NCBI GenBank assembly: GCA_003970805.2
Contig: CP051152.1
Location: forward strand, 1,116,001 to 1,180,000
Source: Undibacterium piscinae
GTDB lineage: Bacteria > Pseudomonadota > Gammaproteobacteria > Burkholderiales > Burkholderiaceae_D
DNA length: 64,000 nucleotides
Direction of reading: 5' to 3'
Positions 23,861 through 34,229 of this stretch are shown here, piece after piece. The position numbers were made by a program, and so were the translations under genes. Numbering within the stretch: the stretch's first letter is position 1; the number at the start of each line of letters is the position of its first letter. Below the pieces are notes generated by a model. It searched no databases and was not told the DNA's origin. It worked only from the letters and a program-made list of their open reading frames with translations.

Positions 23861-25935
23861 ATGACACTGACAATATCTTCCAACCCTCTGCTCGATTTTA
23901 GTGATTTACCGCGTTTTGATGCGATACAGCCAGAACACGTAAGCCCTGCCATCCATCTATTGCTGGAGCAAAATCGTGCGGTGGTCGCGCAACTGGAGCA
24001 AAGCACCGCGGCAGTGAGTTGGGAGAATTTTGTCGAGCCATTGGAAGACGTGACCGAAAAACTCGGTCGCGCCTGGAGCATAGTCGGCCACCTTAATGCG
24101 GTGGTTGACACCCCTGAACTACGCGCTGCGTACAATGAAAATCAACCGGTCATCACCGAATTCTGGACTGAGCTGGGACAAAACCTGGCCTTGTTCGAAA
24201 AATACAAGGCCTTGCGCGCCGCTGCCAATTTTGACCAGTTGCCGCCAGCCAGAAAAACCATCATCAATAACGCGATACGGGATTTCCGCCTGAGCGGTGC
24301 CGAACTGGCCGATGATCAAAAACTGCGCTACGCCGAAATCCAGGAAAAGCACGCTGCCCTGTCGACCAAGTTTTCTGAAAACGTCCTTGATGCCACCAAT
24401 GCCTACGGCTTGTTCGTAGAAGAGTTAAGTGAGCTATCCGGATTGCCGGACGACGTCTTGCAGGCGGCAAAAAATGCGGCAGAAAAAGACGGCAAGCCGG
24501 GTTACAAATTTACCCTGCACTTCCCGTCCTACTTCCCGATTTTGCAATATGCCGATAATCGCGCCATCCGCGAAACCATTTATCGCGCCAACGCCACCAA
24601 GGCATCGGAATTAGGTGCCAAGCCTGATTGGGATAACACCAGCATCATCAACGAGTTGCTGGAACTACGCAAAGAAGAAGCGATCTTGCTCGGTTACAAA
24701 AAATTATGCCGAAGTGTCGCTGGTGGCAAAAATGGCGGAAACCCCTGCGCAAGTGAGCGAATTTTTGCTCGACCTGGCGACACGCGGACGCTCTTTTGCC
24801 GAAAAAGACCTGGCGGAATTGCGCACCTTTGCCAGCGAAAAACTGGGTATTCATGATTTGCAGGCCTGGGACACGACCTATGCCTCAGAGAAACTGCGTG
24901 AACAGCGTTACGCCTTTTCCGAACAGGAAGTGAAACTCTACTTCCCTGAACACAAGGTGGTAGATGGTTTGTTCCGCGTAATCCAAACCCTGTTTGCGGT
25001 AGAGGTCAAGTTAGATAGCGCGCCGACCTGGCATCCGGATGTAAAATTTTACCGGCTGGAAAAAGACGGCCAACTGGTCGGCCAGTTCTACCTCGACCTG
25101 TATGCACGCGACGGCAAAACGCGGTGGTGCCTGGATGGATGATGCGCGCGGCCGACGTCGCACCGTAAACGGCATACAGACTCCGGTCGCTTACCTGACC
25201 TGTAATTTCAGCGAACCGGTCAGTGTAGCCGGCGTCAGGAAACCAGCGCTGTTCACGCATGACGAAGTGATTACCCTATTCCACGAATTCGGTCATGGCC
25301 TGCATCACTTGCTGACCAAGGTGGAAGACTTATCCGTATCCGGAATTTCGGGCGTCGAATGGGATGCGGTTGAATTGCCGTCACAGTTCATGGAGAATTT
25401 CTGCTGGGAATGGGATGTCTTGCAACACATGACGGCACACGTCGATACTGGTGCGGCTTTACCTCGCACCCTGTTCGACAAGATGACCGCGGCCAAGAAC
25501 TTCCAATCCGGCATGCAAACCCTGCGCCAGGTGGAATTCTCTTTGTTTGACCTATACCTGCACAATGACGCTCACCCTGGTGGGCAGTTAGTGGTGCAAG
25601 ACATACTCAACACAGTCAGGGAACAGGTATCGGTATTTGCGCCGCCGGAGTTCAATCGCTTTCAGCATTCTTTCGGCCACATCTTTGCCGGTGGGTATGC
25701 CGCCGGTTACTTCAGTTATAAGTGGGCAGAAGTCTTGTCGGCCGATGCCTATGGTGCCTTTGAAGAGGCTGCAAAAACCGAAGGCAGTAGCTTATCGCGC
25801 TCCGCCGGGCAAAAGTTCCAGGCTGAAGTTTTGGAGGTCGGCGGTTCACGCCCTGCACTGGAGTCTTTCAAGGCGTTCCGCGGACGCGCACCCACAATCG
25901 ATGCCCTGCTACGCCATAGCGGCATGAGCAACTAA
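23861..25935 (+). CDS. prlC: Oligopeptidase A (M3 zinc peptidase), interrupted by two +1 frameshifts
   Basis: Read through two single-base insertions, this encodes about 690 residues, the normal size. The first break is an A6 run at 24698-24703: deleting one A turns LLGYKKLCR into LLGYKNYAEVSLVAKMAETP. The second is an A4 run at 25116-25119: deleting one A gives ARDGKRGGAWMDDARGRR. The catalytic HEFGHGLHHLL zinc motif and the distal VEWDAVELPSQFMENFCWEW are intact in the last segment. Family role: cytoplasmic degradation of peptides, including signal peptide remnants. Both shifts fall in A runs while the rest of the sequence is perfectly conserved-looking, so sequencing error is more likely than decay. 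The stop codon seeds a tandem array. Confidence 0.9.
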
Positions 25936-26025
25936 GTGAGCAACTTAGTGGGCAACTAAGTGAGTGAACTAAGTAAGTTAACTTAGTGAGTGAACTTATT
26001 GAATAAATTAAGTGAATGAATAAGC
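25926..26025. repeat. Imperfect 12-13 bp tandem array starting at the prlC stop codon
   Basis: Eight consecutive units can be read: GAGCAACTAAGT, GAGCAACTTAGT, GGGCAACTAAGT, GAGTGAACTAAGT, AAGTTAACTTAGT, GAGTGAACTTATT, GAATAAATTAAGT and GAATGAATAAGC. The first unit contains the last codons and TAA stop of prlC. Divergence rises with distance from the gene. Confidence 0.85.
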
Positions 26026-26064
26026 GTATAGAAATACTAGCCACGCATACCGGAGATCATTGCA

Positions 26065-26679
26065 ATGAAGTTAGTCAAGTTATTAAATGCCAGTTGCTTG
26101 TTGCTAAGCGCAGTGCTGGCTAGCACGGCACACGCCGAGCTCTACAAATGGGTAGGTGCCGACGGTAAGGTCACCTACAGCGATGTAGCGCCACCAGCCA
26201 ACGCCAAGCAGGTAGAGAAACGAGCGCTGTCGGGCGGCTCTGCCGGCGTCGCGCTGCCAGCGGATTTAGCGGCGGCGGTCGCCATGAATCCGGTTACCCT
26301 GTATGCCGCCAGTTCCTGCGCGCCATGCGATGAGGGTCGCGCTTTGCTCAAGCAAAGAGGCGTTCCCTTTGCGGAAAAAACCATCGCCACGAATGAAGAT
26401 ATCAGTAAGCTCAAGCAAGTCGGCGGTGATGCTCAACTACCCTTACTGGTCATCAGCAACAGTAAGTTTCGCGGCTTTGAGCGGCAAGAATGGAATAAAT
26501 CCCTGAGCAGCGCAGGCTATCCGGAAAACAGTGTGCTACCGAAAGAATACCGTTACCCGCCAGCCGAATCTGCGGCGCCGGCGCCCGCCGCAGCAGCGCC
26601 GGCGACCAAGAGAAATAGCGAAAAACCGAAAACCGAGCCAAAGCGCAATTCCGAAACCGAATCGGGCATACGCTTTTAA
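26065..26679 (+). CDS. Exported DUF4124 protein with glutaredoxin-like domain
   Basis: 204 residues. A signal peptide is clear (MKLVKLLNASCLLLSAVLAS, then TAHA before the mature ELYKW). Residues ~25-60 are a DUF4124 domain (LYKWVGADGKVTYSDVAPPA). Residues ~75-150 are a thioredoxin/glutaredoxin-like fold with a CAPC active site (TLYAASSCAPCDEGRALLKQ) and the cis-Pro segment AQLPLLVISNSKFRGF. A low-complexity Ala/Pro and Lys/Glu tail follows. It probably acts in the periplasm in thiol exchange or binding; the substrate is not known. It lies between prlC and holC on the same strand, 12 bp before holC. Confidence 0.85.
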   Translation: MKLVKLLNASCLLLSAVLASTAHAELYKWVGADGKVTYSDVAPPANAKQVEKRALSGGSAGVALPADLAAAVAMNPVTLYAASSCAPCDEGRALLKQRGVPFAEKTIATNEDISKLKQVGGDAQLPLLVISNSKFRGFERQEWNKSLSSAGYPENSVLPKEYRYPPAESAAPAPAAAAPATKRNSEKPKTEPKRNSETESGIRF

Positions 26680-26691
26680 CAGGCCACCATC

Positions 26692-27117
26692 ATGACCAGA
26701 ATAGACTTTCACAGCAAGGTTGCCGATAAGCTCGCTTACACGTGCCGCCTGATTCGCAAAGCCCGTGCCGCCAACTGCAAAGTGATCGTATTCGATAATG
26801 ATGTCAGTGAACTTAACAAGCTCAATGAAGCGCTCTGGACATTTTCCCAGAGCGACTTTCTGCCGCATGTGATGCTCAACGACCCTTTGAGCGCACAGAC
26901 TCCGGTCATTTTAAGCAATGACGATACGGCGGCGTTTCCGCACCATGAACTGCTGATTAACCTGTCAGCGAACATCCCCAAAGATTTCAGGCGTTTTACA
27001 CGCATGATAGAAATAGTCTCGGACGAAGCACAAGCCACACTGGCCGGGCGCGAGCGTTACCGCAGCTACCAACAACAAGGTCTGGCACCTTCCCATATCG
27101 TCGCGAAAGCATCATGA
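26692..27117 (+). CDS. holC: DNA polymerase III chi subunit
   Basis: 141 residues of the HolC family: RIDFHSKVADKLAYTCRLIR, KARAANCKVIVFDNDVSELN, LNEALWTFSQSDFLPHVMLN and HELLINLSANIP are characteristic. Chi links the clamp loader (through psi) to single-stranded-DNA-binding protein at the replication fork. Its stop overlaps the start of the next small gene by 4 bp. In Burkholderiales the gene usually follows pepA and precedes a small holC-associated gene; here pepA is not upstream. Confidence 0.92.
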   Translation: MTRIDFHSKVADKLAYTCRLIRKARAANCKVIVFDNDVSELNKLNEALWTFSQSDFLPHVMLNDPLSAQTPVILSNDDTAAFPHHELLINLSANIPKDFRRFTRMIEIVSDEAQATLAGRERYRSYQQQGLAPSHIVAKAS

Positions 27118-27377
27118 ACACGCAAATTGATTCCAGCATTCCCGTATTGACCGAAGTTATTTTCCCCGATAGCGAAATCCTCACCACCGCTGCAGAAGAA
27201 CCGCACGCTGCCGCCAGTGAGGTGGCCAAGATCAGCGAAGAACAATGGCAAAATCTGGAGCAGACCCTGCGCGAAAACGTCTTGCGCCAGGTGTTGGGAA
27301 GAATTGATTTTGTGCTGGAAAATAGATGTACTGCAAACTGCGGTACTGGCTATCGAGATACGCTCAGGTTTGCATAA
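27114..27377 (+). pseudogene. Truncated holC-associated protein (DUF2486-like)
   Basis: The 87-residue frame overlaps holC by 4 bp. Residues 41-69 (EEQWQNLEQTLRENVLRQVL, then GRIDFVLEN) resemble the conserved C-terminal region of the small DUF2486-type protein found after holC in Burkholderiales. After an A4 run at 27319-27322 the frame drifts; removing one A gives VLEIDVLQTAVLAIEIRSGL and HKTMEIW, which fits the family better. That restored frame then runs without a stop straight into the antisense of the first tRNA-Gly gene, so the normal 3' end is missing. The gene is at least C-terminally truncated and probably non-functional. The family name is recalled, not verified. Confidence 0.6.
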
Positions 27378-27390
27378 GACCATGGAAATC

Positions 27391-27466
27391 TGGAGCGGGA
27401 GAAGAGGCTCGAACTCTCGACCTCAACCTTGGCAAGGTTGCGCTCTACCAACTGAGCTACTCCCGC
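27391..27466 (-). tRNA. tRNA-Gly(GCC), copy 1 of 3
   Basis: 76 nt including an encoded CCA end. Acceptor GCGGGAG pairs with CTCCCGC; D-arm GCTCAGTTGGTAGAGC; anticodon arm CAACCTTGCCAAGGTTG with anticodon GCC; T-loop GTTCGAG. Identical to the two copies at 27500 and 27617. Confidence 0.98.
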
Positions 27467-27499
27467 AGATACTACATTACAATTACTACGCCAAAAAAC

Positions 27500-27575
27500 T
27501 GGAGCGGGAGAAGAGGCTCGAACTCTCGACCTCAACCTTGGCAAGGTTGCGCTCTACCAACTGAGCTACTCCCGC
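27500..27575 (-). tRNA. tRNA-Gly(GCC), copy 2 of 3
   Basis: 76 nt, identical to the other two copies, 33 bp from copy 1. The three genes are in one orientation and were probably expanded by tandem duplication; the spacers share ACTAC-rich sequence. Confidence 0.98.
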
Positions 27576-27616
27576 ACTTACTGCCTTACTATTACTACGC
27601 CAATTACTACAATCAC

Positions 27617-27692
27617 TGGAGCGGGAGAAGAGGCTCGAACTCTCGACCTCAACCTTGGCAAGGTTGCGCTCTACCAACTGAGCTACTCCCGC
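27617..27692 (-). tRNA. tRNA-Gly(GCC), copy 3 of 3
   Basis: 76 nt, identical to the other copies, 41 bp from copy 2, and the first in the direction of transcription. It starts 63 bp after the pgsA stop on the same strand, so read-through from the pgsA operon is possible. Confidence 0.98.
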
Positions 27693-27755
27693 ATCAACAA
27701 CAGACCAACATTATATAGCACCCAGTTTTACTGTCAAGAGTTTTCAAACTAATGC

Positions 27756-28346
27756 TTAATTCAAATGCCCTGAGTTTTCTTTGATAAGGGGCCATGCTTT
27801 ACGTAAATAATAAAGCATAGACCAAAGTGTCAGCGCTGCAGCCCACCATAATAGCAGTTGCCCCCAATAGTGCGTATCGATCACGCCGAACAAAATCTTA
27901 TCGAACAACAACATAGGAATTGCTGTCATTTGCGCCGCAGTCTTAATTTTACCAATGGAACTTACCGCTACCGATTTTGATGCGCCAATTTGAGCCATCC
28001 ACTCCCTCAATGCCGAAATAGTGATTTCACGGCCGATAATAATGAAGGCAATGATGGCGATATAATCAACCTGGCGGAATTCCATCAGCACCAACAAGGC
28101 CCCTGCCACCATTAATTTGTCAGCCACCGGATCAAGGAAAGCACCAAAAGCGGAGGTTTGATCCCATCGCCGCGCCAAAAAACCGTCAAACCAATCTGTC
28201 ACCGCTGCAACGACGAACACAGCAGCGGCAGCGATGCCTGGCTCCACAGGGCCCAACCATGCCTTAGGCAAATAAAATACACCCATCACCAGAGGGATGA
28301 GTGCCACACGTAACCATGTAAGCAAGATAGGGAAATTAAACGGCAT
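27756..28346 (-). CDS. pgsA: CDP-diacylglycerol-glycerol-3-phosphate 3-phosphatidyltransferase
   Basis: 196 residues from the ATG at 28346 (the frame is open to 28406, but the extra residues are unlike the family). The CDP-alcohol phosphatidyltransferase motif is complete: DWFDGFLARRWDQTSAFGAF followed by LDPVADK. Several membrane helices surround it. The enzyme makes phosphatidylglycerol phosphate in the inner membrane. It is downstream of uvrC on the same strand, a pairing seen in many proteobacteria (uvrC-pgsA, followed by tRNA-Gly genes, as in E. coli). Confidence 0.95.
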   Translation of the reverse strand: MPFNFPILLTWLRVALIPLVMGVFYLPKAWLGPVEPGIAAAAVFVVAAVTDWFDGFLARRWDQTSAFGAFLDPVADKLMVAGALLVLMEFRQVDYIAIIAFIIIGREITISALREWMAQIGASKSVAVSSIGKIKTAAQMTAIPMLLFDKILFGVIDTHYWGQLLLWWAAALTLWSMLYYLRKAWPLIKENSGHLN

Positions 28347-28538
28347 TTTTTTCAGTCGCTGAAATTGAATCTTCGCATTATATTGAGCTCTCGTGATTTG
28401 TAACAACTAAATTAAGCAAGAGAGAAAAATTGCACCGTAAAATTGAGTAGATAGTTTTCCTAAAGAAGCACTAAACAAAGCTTGCATCACCCTGCACGTC
28501 AGAGACAATAGTGAGCGTAGAAAAAATATCTGAAGCCC

Positions 28539-30455
28539 TTATCGCAGTTGCCTATATATTTCTTCAGCCAATTGGCGGGAAATTCCCTCAACCGCCATCA
28601 AATCTTCAACACTTGCATCGGCAACGCCCTTCAAGCCGCCAAACCTTACCAACAAACGCTGCCTGCGCTTCGGGCCGACACCTTCAATTTCTTCGAGTTG
28701 AGACTTTTGCCTTGCCTTGGCACGCTTGGCACGCATCCCGGTAATAGCGAAGCGATGCGCTTCATCCCTGATCTGCGCAATCAACATCAGCGCAGCAGAT
28801 TCCTTACCCAACTCTTTCGGCAATCGACCATCTACAAACACCAAGGTTTCCAGACCCACTCGACGCCCTTCTCCTTTGGAGACACCAACAATCAAACTGG
28901 TATCAAGTCCCAGTTCAACAAATACCTGACGCGCGACCTCCACCTGCCCCTTGCCACCATCAATCAATACAATGTCTGGCATATCTCTCGACACCGCGAC
29001 CTCCATCTGCGCAACATCAATATCAGTATCTACCATAACCCTATTCGCTAAGTGCTCATAGCGCCGCTGTATGACCTGCCGCATTGCGGCATAGTCGTCT
29101 CCGGGAGTAATGCCATTAATGTTGAAGCGACGGTACTCAGAATTTTGCATCGCATGATGATGAAAGACCACACACGAAGCTTGAGTCGCCTCGCCCTGGG
29201 TATGACTAATATCGAAACATTCCACTCGCAACAGGTCGATATCTTCAATGTCGAGTTCCAGCACATTGACCAATGCACGCGTACGGCTTTGCTGAGAGCC
29301 TTGCTCCGATAACATGCGGGCTAAAGACAGTTGAGCGCCCTTGATTGCCATCTCCAACCACGCCCGCCTTTGCTCCTGAGGTTGGAAAGAGCAATGGATG
29401 CGATGGCCACATTGGGCCATCAAGGCAAGCATTAAATCCGGCGCATCAAATTCCACATTGCAGATTAATTGCGAGGGGATAAACTGATCGGCGTAATGTT
29501 GCGCCAAGAATGCGGTCAGCACTTCTACTTCTATATGCTCTTCTGCGGCTAACTGCGCATCTTCAACATGACTAGGGAAATATGCACGGTCACCAAGATG
29601 GCGCCCCCCGCGCACCATCGCAAGATTGACGCATGCCTTACCACCTTCGACGATCACCGCAATAATATCGATATCGCTATCACTATTGGTCTCCATACTT
29701 TGCTGATGAAGAATTTTCGACAGTGCGGACATCTGATTACGTACCAATGCCGCCTGCTCAAATTTTAATTGCTCAGCAAATCCTAACATCTTGGACTCAA
29801 GATTTTGCATCACCTCAGATTGCCGGCCACGTAAGAATTTGGCCGCATTATCAACGTCGGCAAGATAATCTTCATTCGAAATAATATCTACGCAAGGAGC
29901 ACTGCATCGCTGAATCTGGTGCAGCAGACAGGGACGGGCGCGATTCGCAAATACGCTATCCTCACAACTACGCAGCAAGAAGATTTTTTGCAATAGCTGC
30001 ATAGATTCCTTTACCGCCCACGCCGAGGGGAAAGGTCCGAAATATTGATGTTTTTTGTCCACGCCACCGCGATAGTAAGTCATACGAGGCGTATGCTCGC
30101 TGGTGATTTTGAGGTAAGGATAGGACTTATCATCACGAAACAAAATGTTGTAACGTGGGCGTAGGGCCTTAATCAGGTTATTCTCTAATATCAAAGCCTC
30201 AGCTTCGCTACGCGTGACCGTCGTCTCAAGTCGCGCTATTTTCGCGACCATCATCGCGATACGCGGACTGCTCAAGGTCTTTTGAAAATAACTGGAAACG
30301 CGTTTCTTTAAATCCCTCGCCTTACCAACGTATAAGACATTTTCAGATGCATCAAAATAACGGTATACCCCTGGCAAATTGGGTAGTTTAGAAACAGTAT
30401 CCAACACCTGAGCGCGAGACTCACTCAACGGCAGCTCTGGGGTATCTTCATGCAT
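28539..30455 (-). CDS. uvrC: Excinuclease ABC subunit C
   Basis: 638 residues from the ATG at 30455; a TTG at 30482 is also in frame but overlaps acpS by 26 bp. The N-terminal GIY-YIG nuclease is intact ([29 protein letters not shown]), followed by the UVR motif region (~200-240), the RNase-H-like nuclease with [20 protein letters not shown] and VLIDGGKGQ, and two C-terminal helix-hairpin-helix units ([39 protein letters not shown]). It makes both incisions in nucleotide excision repair with UvrAB. The start is 1 bp after the acpS stop, so translation is probably coupled. Confidence 0.95.
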   Translation of the reverse strand: MHEDTPELPLSESRAQVLDTVSKLPNLPGVYRYFDASENVLYVGKARDLKKRVSSYFQKTLSSPRIAMMVAKIARLETTVTRSEAEALILENNLIKALRPRYNILFRDDKSYPYLKITSEHTPRMTYYRGGVDKKHQYFGPFPSAWAVKESMQLLQKIFLLRSCEDSVFANRARPCLLHQIQRCSAPCVDIISNEDYLADVDNAAKFLRGRQSEVMQNLESKMLGFAEQLKFEQAALVRNQMSALSKILHQQSMETNSDSDIDIIAVIVEGGKACVNLAMVRGGRHLGDRAYFPSHVEDAQLAAEEHIEVEVLTAFLAQHYADQFIPSQLICNVEFDAPDLMLALMAQCGHRIHCSFQPQEQRRAWLEMAIKGAQLSLARMLSEQGSQQSRTRALVNVLELDIEDIDLLRVECFDISHTQGEATQASCVVFHHHAMQNSEYRRFNINGITPGDDYAAMRQVIQRRYEHLANRVMVDTDIDVAQMEVAVSRDMPDIVLIDGGKGQVEVARQVFVELGLDTSLIVGVSKGEGRRVGLETLVFVDGRLPKELGKESAALMLIAQIRDEAHRFAITGMRAKRAKARQKSQLEEIEGVGPKRRQRLLVRFGGLKGVADASVEDLMAVEGISRQLAEEIYRQLR

Positions 30456-30456
30456 A

Positions 30457-30858
30457 TCAAGTTGGCTCTCGTTTTTCGACAATCACAAACGCAAGGGCAT
30501 ACTCCGCCTCATCCGAGATAGATACACTCACACGCAAATCCTTAGACTCTAGCCATTCCCGCAACTTCCCGTCAGCCTGCATGGCCGGTTTGCCATCTAC
30601 ATCATTTAGAGTTTGGATCGAACGCCACGACATAGGCATACGCATGCCCAATCCTATCGCCTTAGAAAATGCTTCTTTTGCGGCAAACCGTGTGGCCAGA
30701 AAACGCGTACCACGTGCTAAATTTTTTGCATTGCGCTCACTAAATATCTTCAGCTCATCGACACCTAATATTTTCTCGGCAAAGCGATCCCCGCTACGAG
30801 CGAGCGCCAACTCTATCCGGGAAATTTGAACAATATCAGTGCCGATGCCGAAAATCAT
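30457..30858 (-). CDS. acpS: Holo-[acyl-carrier-protein] synthase
   Basis: 133 residues. The two family motifs are present: [14 protein letters not shown] at the N-terminus (Mg-binding Asp) and [20 protein letters not shown] (Glu and Lys of the active site). It transfers 4'-phosphopantetheine from CoA to acyl carrier protein in the cytoplasm. It overlaps pdxJ by 4 bp upstream and is followed almost directly by uvrC, in the conserved run era-recO-pdxJ-acpS. Confidence 0.96.
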   Translation of the reverse strand: MIFGIGTDIVQISRIELALARSGDRFAEKILGVDELKIFSERNAKNLARGTRFLATRFAAKEAFSKAIGLGMRMPMSWRSIQTLNDVDGKPAMQADGKLREWLESKDLRVSVSISDEAEYALAFVIVEKREPT

Positions 30859-31613
30859 TTCGTTGCTAATCTGGCTTTCACCATGATTGCCTTCATGTCA
30901 GCAACCGCTTTAGTCCAACCGTCAAAAACTGCTTGCGCCACTATCGCATGGCCAATGTTTAACTCTGATATTTCCGGGATAGCGGCAATTGCCTGAACGT
31001 TTGTGTAATGCAGGCCATGTCCGGCATTCACCTTGAGTCCCCGTTTAATACCTTCCAAGGCACCTTGTCTGACGCGCAGAAGCTCACGCTCCTGCTCAAT
31101 GGCATCATGCGCATCCGCATAGCGCCCGGTATGGATCTCAATCACAGTCGCACCAGTCTCTCGAGCGGCCTGGATCTGGTTTTCGTCAGAGTCGATGAAT
31201 AGACTGACTCTGATACCCTCGCCCTGCAATTGTTTTACCGCAGCCTGAACTTGGGAAAAATATCGGACAACATCCAAACCACCTTCGGTTGTCACCTCTT
31301 CACGCCGTTCAGGAACCAGGCAAACATCCTGCGGTTTAATGCGACAGGCAAAATCAATCATTTCTTGAGTAACGGCCGCTTCAAGATTCATCCTGGTAAG
31401 TAATAAAGGTCGAATTTTTTCAACATCAGCATCTTTAATATGGCGACGGTCTTCGCGTAAATGCAAAGTGATACAGTCTGCACCGGCCTCCTCTGCCATC
31501 AGCGCTGCCTTCAAAGGATCTGGATAACTAGTGCCGCGGGCATTGCGCAAGGTTGCGACGTGATCAATATTAATGCCAAGGTCTATCACTTGGGTTTGTT
31601 GATGAATGTTCAT
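30855..31613 (-). CDS. pdxJ: Pyridoxine 5'-phosphate synthase
   Basis: 252 residues. Motifs: [53 protein letters not shown], and [16 protein letters not shown]. It condenses 1-deoxyxylulose-5-phosphate with 3-amino-1-hydroxyacetone phosphate to give pyridoxine phosphate. It overlaps recO and acpS by 4 bp each, indicating translational coupling in the operon. Confidence 0.97.
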   Translation of the reverse strand: MNIHQQTQVIDLGINIDHVATLRNARGTSYPDPLKAALMAEEAGADCITLHLREDRRHIKDADVEKIRPLLLTRMNLEAAVTQEMIDFACRIKPQDVCLVPERREEVTTEGGLDVVRYFSQVQAAVKQLQGEGIRVSLFIDSDENQIQAARETGATVIEIHTGRYADAHDAIEQERELLRVRQGALEGIKRGLKVNAGHGLHYTNVQAIAAIPEISELNIGHAIVAQAVFDGWTKAVADMKAIMVKARLATK

Positions 31614-32434
31614 AGCTTCTGTAGGTCTATCAGAATTTGTCTGGTATTCAAGGGAATGCCGTGTAAATGATGCGCAAGTAAATAGCGCATCAACATTTTG
31701 CTTTGGGATTGTGTAATTGCATCTTGATACTCACCAGCTTGCATGTCAAGCAAGGTTTGTCCGAGGATGTGAGGAATTTTATCTATGATACGCGCCGGTC
31801 GTGCACCCGTTTCGGGATCGATCACATAATGTTTTTCCGCAATGACCTTAGTCTTCGCTACAGTGCAGTAACTAAGATCAGCAATCAAGCCTGACTCGGA
31901 GAGCAATGCCTGCTCAAACTTCCTAAGTACGATTGGAGCCGGTTCGTGATGCGCAAGTTGATTCAGAGTTGAAACATAGTGATCAAATAGTACGGGGTGC
32001 GGCTCATCCCTCACCAAAAATTTCACCAAGAGTTCATTGAGATAAAATCCACACAATAACCCCGATTTCTCCAATGGCAACATCCCCCCTACCCACTCGG
32101 CTGAAATGAGCGTGCGTATATCTGATTTCCCGCTCCAGCCCATGCTTAAAGGTTGGAAAGTTTGCAGTACATTACGCAATTGTGAGTGCGGGCGCTTGGC
32201 CCCTTTGGCGACCAAGGCAACGCGACCATAATCCCGGCTGAAAACCTCAATAATTAAACTGGTTTCTTTATACGGGTAGGAATGTAAAACAAAGCCCGGT
32301 TGACTGGCAATCCGGACTCCTTTTGCTACCACTCTTTTTAAGAGTTTAGCTTGCCGAACCGGGACGGCGGCTTCGCATTCGACCTCCGCAGACTCAGGTG
32401 GAGTGCGAACATCCAAACTTGCTGCCGAGTCCAT
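31610..32434 (-). CDS. recO: DNA repair protein RecO
   Basis: 274 residues from MDSAASL at 32434; the frame is open to 32536, but that would overlap era deeply. After a variable leader (~1-45) the OB-fold begins: [40 protein letters not shown] and [20 protein letters not shown]. The C-terminal helical part has [20 protein letters not shown]. RecO loads RecA on SSB-coated DNA with RecR. The long leader relative to E. coli RecO is common in this order. It starts 10 bp after era and overlaps pdxJ by 4 bp. Confidence 0.93.
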   Translation of the reverse strand: MDSAASLDVRTPPESAEVECEAAVPVRQAKLLKRVVAKGVRIASQPGFVLHSYPYKETSLIIEVFSRDYGRVALVAKGAKRPHSQLRNVLQTFQPLSMGWSGKSDIRTLISAEWVGGMLPLEKSGLLCGFYLNELLVKFLVRDEPHPVLFDHYVSTLNQLAHHEPAPIVLRKFEQALLSESGLIADLSYCTVAKTKVIAEKHYVIDPETGARPARIIDKIPHILGQTLLDMQAGEYQDAITQSQSKMLMRYLLAHHLHGIPLNTRQILIDLQKL

Positions 32435-32444
32435 CCGGTCTTTT

Positions 32445-33347
32445 TTATTCGTAGCCGTAAGCACGCAAACCGGCTTCGTTATCAGCCCACCCTGATTTGA
32501 CCTTAACCCAAATTTCCAGGTACACAGGGCCACCAAACAACTTTTCCATATCCTGGCGCGATTGGGTTGAGATATCTTTTAAACGTGCGCCTTTATTGCC
32601 AATTACCATAGATTTATGGCCGTCTCGCTCAACCAAGATCGCAATAAAAACACGACGTAAATTACCTTCCTGCTCAAATTTCTCGATCAGAACGGTACTG
32701 GTATAGGGCAACTCATCACCGACAAAGCGAAATAACTTCTCGCGCACGATCTCTGTGGCCAAAAATTTCTCACTACGGTCAGTGATGTCATCAGCACCAA
32801 AAATAGGCGAGTTCAAGGGCAGATATTTCTTTGTTTCACCCTCTAGATTTTCCAACTGGAATCGTAGTGTGGCAGAAACCGGAACTACCGCCGCAAAAGG
32901 AAACAAAGCCATAATTTTCTGCGCGAATGGCATCATTACCGCTTTATCTTTGACGCGATCCGATTTATTAATCACGAGTATGCAAGGGACATTTTTTGGC
33001 AGCAAGTCTATAACCTGCTGATCTGCCGCGCCAAAGGTACCAGCCTCTATGATAAACAGGATCACATCCGATGCCGTCAAGGTATTGGTGACAGTGCGGT
33101 TTAAGGTCCGATTTAACGGATTTGCGTGACGCGTCTGAAAACCCGGGGTATCGACATAGATATACTGCGCGTTATCTTTAGTCTGAATGCCCGTAATACG
33201 ATGCCGTGTAGTTTGTGCCTTACGAGAGGTAATACTCACCTTGGCGCCGATCAAGGCATTCATCAAGGTCGATTTACCAACGTTAGGGCGACCAACAATG
33301 GCGATGTATCCGCATCGAAAATCGGGGTTATCTAATATGTCTGTCAT
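32445..33347 (-). CDS. era: GTPase Era
   Basis: 300 residues. GTPase motifs: [20 protein letters not shown] (P-loop), [11 protein letters not shown] (switch II), INKSDRVKD (NKxD). The C-terminal KH domain has [20 protein letters not shown] and [20 protein letters not shown]. Era binds the 3' end of 16S rRNA during 30S maturation. Its ATG overlaps the rnc stop by 4 bp, as in the widespread rnc-era pair. Confidence 0.97.
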   Translation of the reverse strand: MTDILDNPDFRCGYIAIVGRPNVGKSTLMNALIGAKVSITSRKAQTTRHRITGIQTKDNAQYIYVDTPGFQTRHANPLNRTLNRTVTNTLTASDVILFIIEAGTFGAADQQVIDLLPKNVPCILVINKSDRVKDKAVMMPFAQKIMALFPFAAVVPVSATLRFQLENLEGETKKYLPLNSPIFGADDITDRSEKFLATEIVREKLFRFVGDELPYTSTVLIEKFEQEGNLRRVFIAILVERDGHKSMVIGNKGARLKDISTQSRQDMEKLFGGPVYLEIWVKVKSGWADNEAGLRAYGYE

Positions 33348-34219
33348 GCTGTCTTCGGATGGGAGTTATGCTGTATTGCAATTTCTGGGCTTGTTTGACT
33401 ATTCAATGAGTCTAACGAAGAGTTTTGTGTTGCTAGCGCGTTTTTTTGAGTGTCCGCTAGCGCATCGGCTTGCACCGTCGCTATGCCGGTAAGCTTCAGC
33501 TGGGAAGTTCGCGGTTTACTTTTTTTTCGAGCGGCAGGTGTCTTGGAAAGCAAATCTAACGCTGTTTCCAGTGCCAATTTGGCTGCAGCCTGCTCGCCAG
33601 CTCTCCGACTGCCTCCAGTGCCAAAAACCTGAATATCAAGCTTAGGCACCAGACATTCAATTTCAAATTCCTGACTATGCGCAGCTCCATGAGTGGCCAC
33701 AACGTTATAGAGAGGCAGGGCAATTTTTTTACTTTGCAAAAATTCCTGAAGCAGGGTTTTTGCGTCTTTCCCCAATGTGGTAGGGTCGATTGATACCAAC
33801 ACGCTGGAATACAAAGACTTAATCACCTCACGGGCAACATCAAAGCCAGCATCAAGATAGATTGCCCCGAACAAGGCCTCCAGCGTATCGGCCAAGATAG
33901 AAGGCCGACGGAATCCGCCAGATTTAAGCTCGCCTTCGCCCAACCTCAAAAATTGGGATAATTCTATCCTTTGTGCAATCTCGTATAACGACTGTTGCTT
34001 AACCAGATTGGCTCGAACTCGAGATAAATCGCCCTCGTCTATGCTCGAAAAACTATCGAACAACAACGAAGCGACAACACAATTCAAGACTGAGTCACCC
34101 AGAAACTCCAAGCGCTCATTATGCAAAACACTGTGACTGCGATGGGTCAAAGCTTGCTGCAGTAATGCCGCATTCCGAAACTGGTGACCTAGCCTTTTTT
34201 GCAATAATTGTTCATTCAT
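33344..34219 (-). CDS. rnc: Ribonuclease III
   Basis: 291 residues from [14 protein letters not shown] at 34219; the frame upstream to 34306 overlaps the DUF4845 gene. The catalytic signature is intact ([20 protein letters not shown]), with [18 protein letters not shown] carrying the second metal-binding acids. The dsRNA-binding domain (~155-225) includes [20 protein letters not shown]. The last ~60 residues are a low-complexity polar tail ([20 protein letters not shown]...), longer than in E. coli but usual in Burkholderiales. It processes rRNA and structured mRNAs. It starts 10 bp after the DUF4845 gene. Confidence 0.95.
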   Translation of the reverse strand: MNEQLLQKRLGHQFRNAALLQQALTHRSHSVLHNERLEFLGDSVLNCVVASLLFDSFSSIDEGDLSRVRANLVKQQSLYEIAQRIELSQFLRLGEGELKSGGFRRPSILADTLEALFGAIYLDAGFDVAREVIKSLYSSVLVSIDPTTLGKDAKTLLQEFLQSKKIALPLYNVVATHGAAHSQEFEIECLVPKLDIQVFGTGGSRRAGEQAAAKLALETALDLLSKTPAARKKSKPRTSQLKLTGIATVQADALADTQKNALATQNSSLDSLNSQTSPEIAIQHNSHPKTA

Positions 34220-34229
34220 ACATGTCTGC

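Noticed and set aside
25926..26025. CRISPR or iteron interpretation of the array after prlC.
   Set aside because: Units are direct, unspaced and progressively diverged, with no replication or cas gene nearby.
27217..27718. Open frames reading SGRRGSNSRPQPWQGCALPTEL repeatedly.
   Set aside because: These are translations of the reverse strand of the three tRNA-Gly genes, a common source of spurious proteins.
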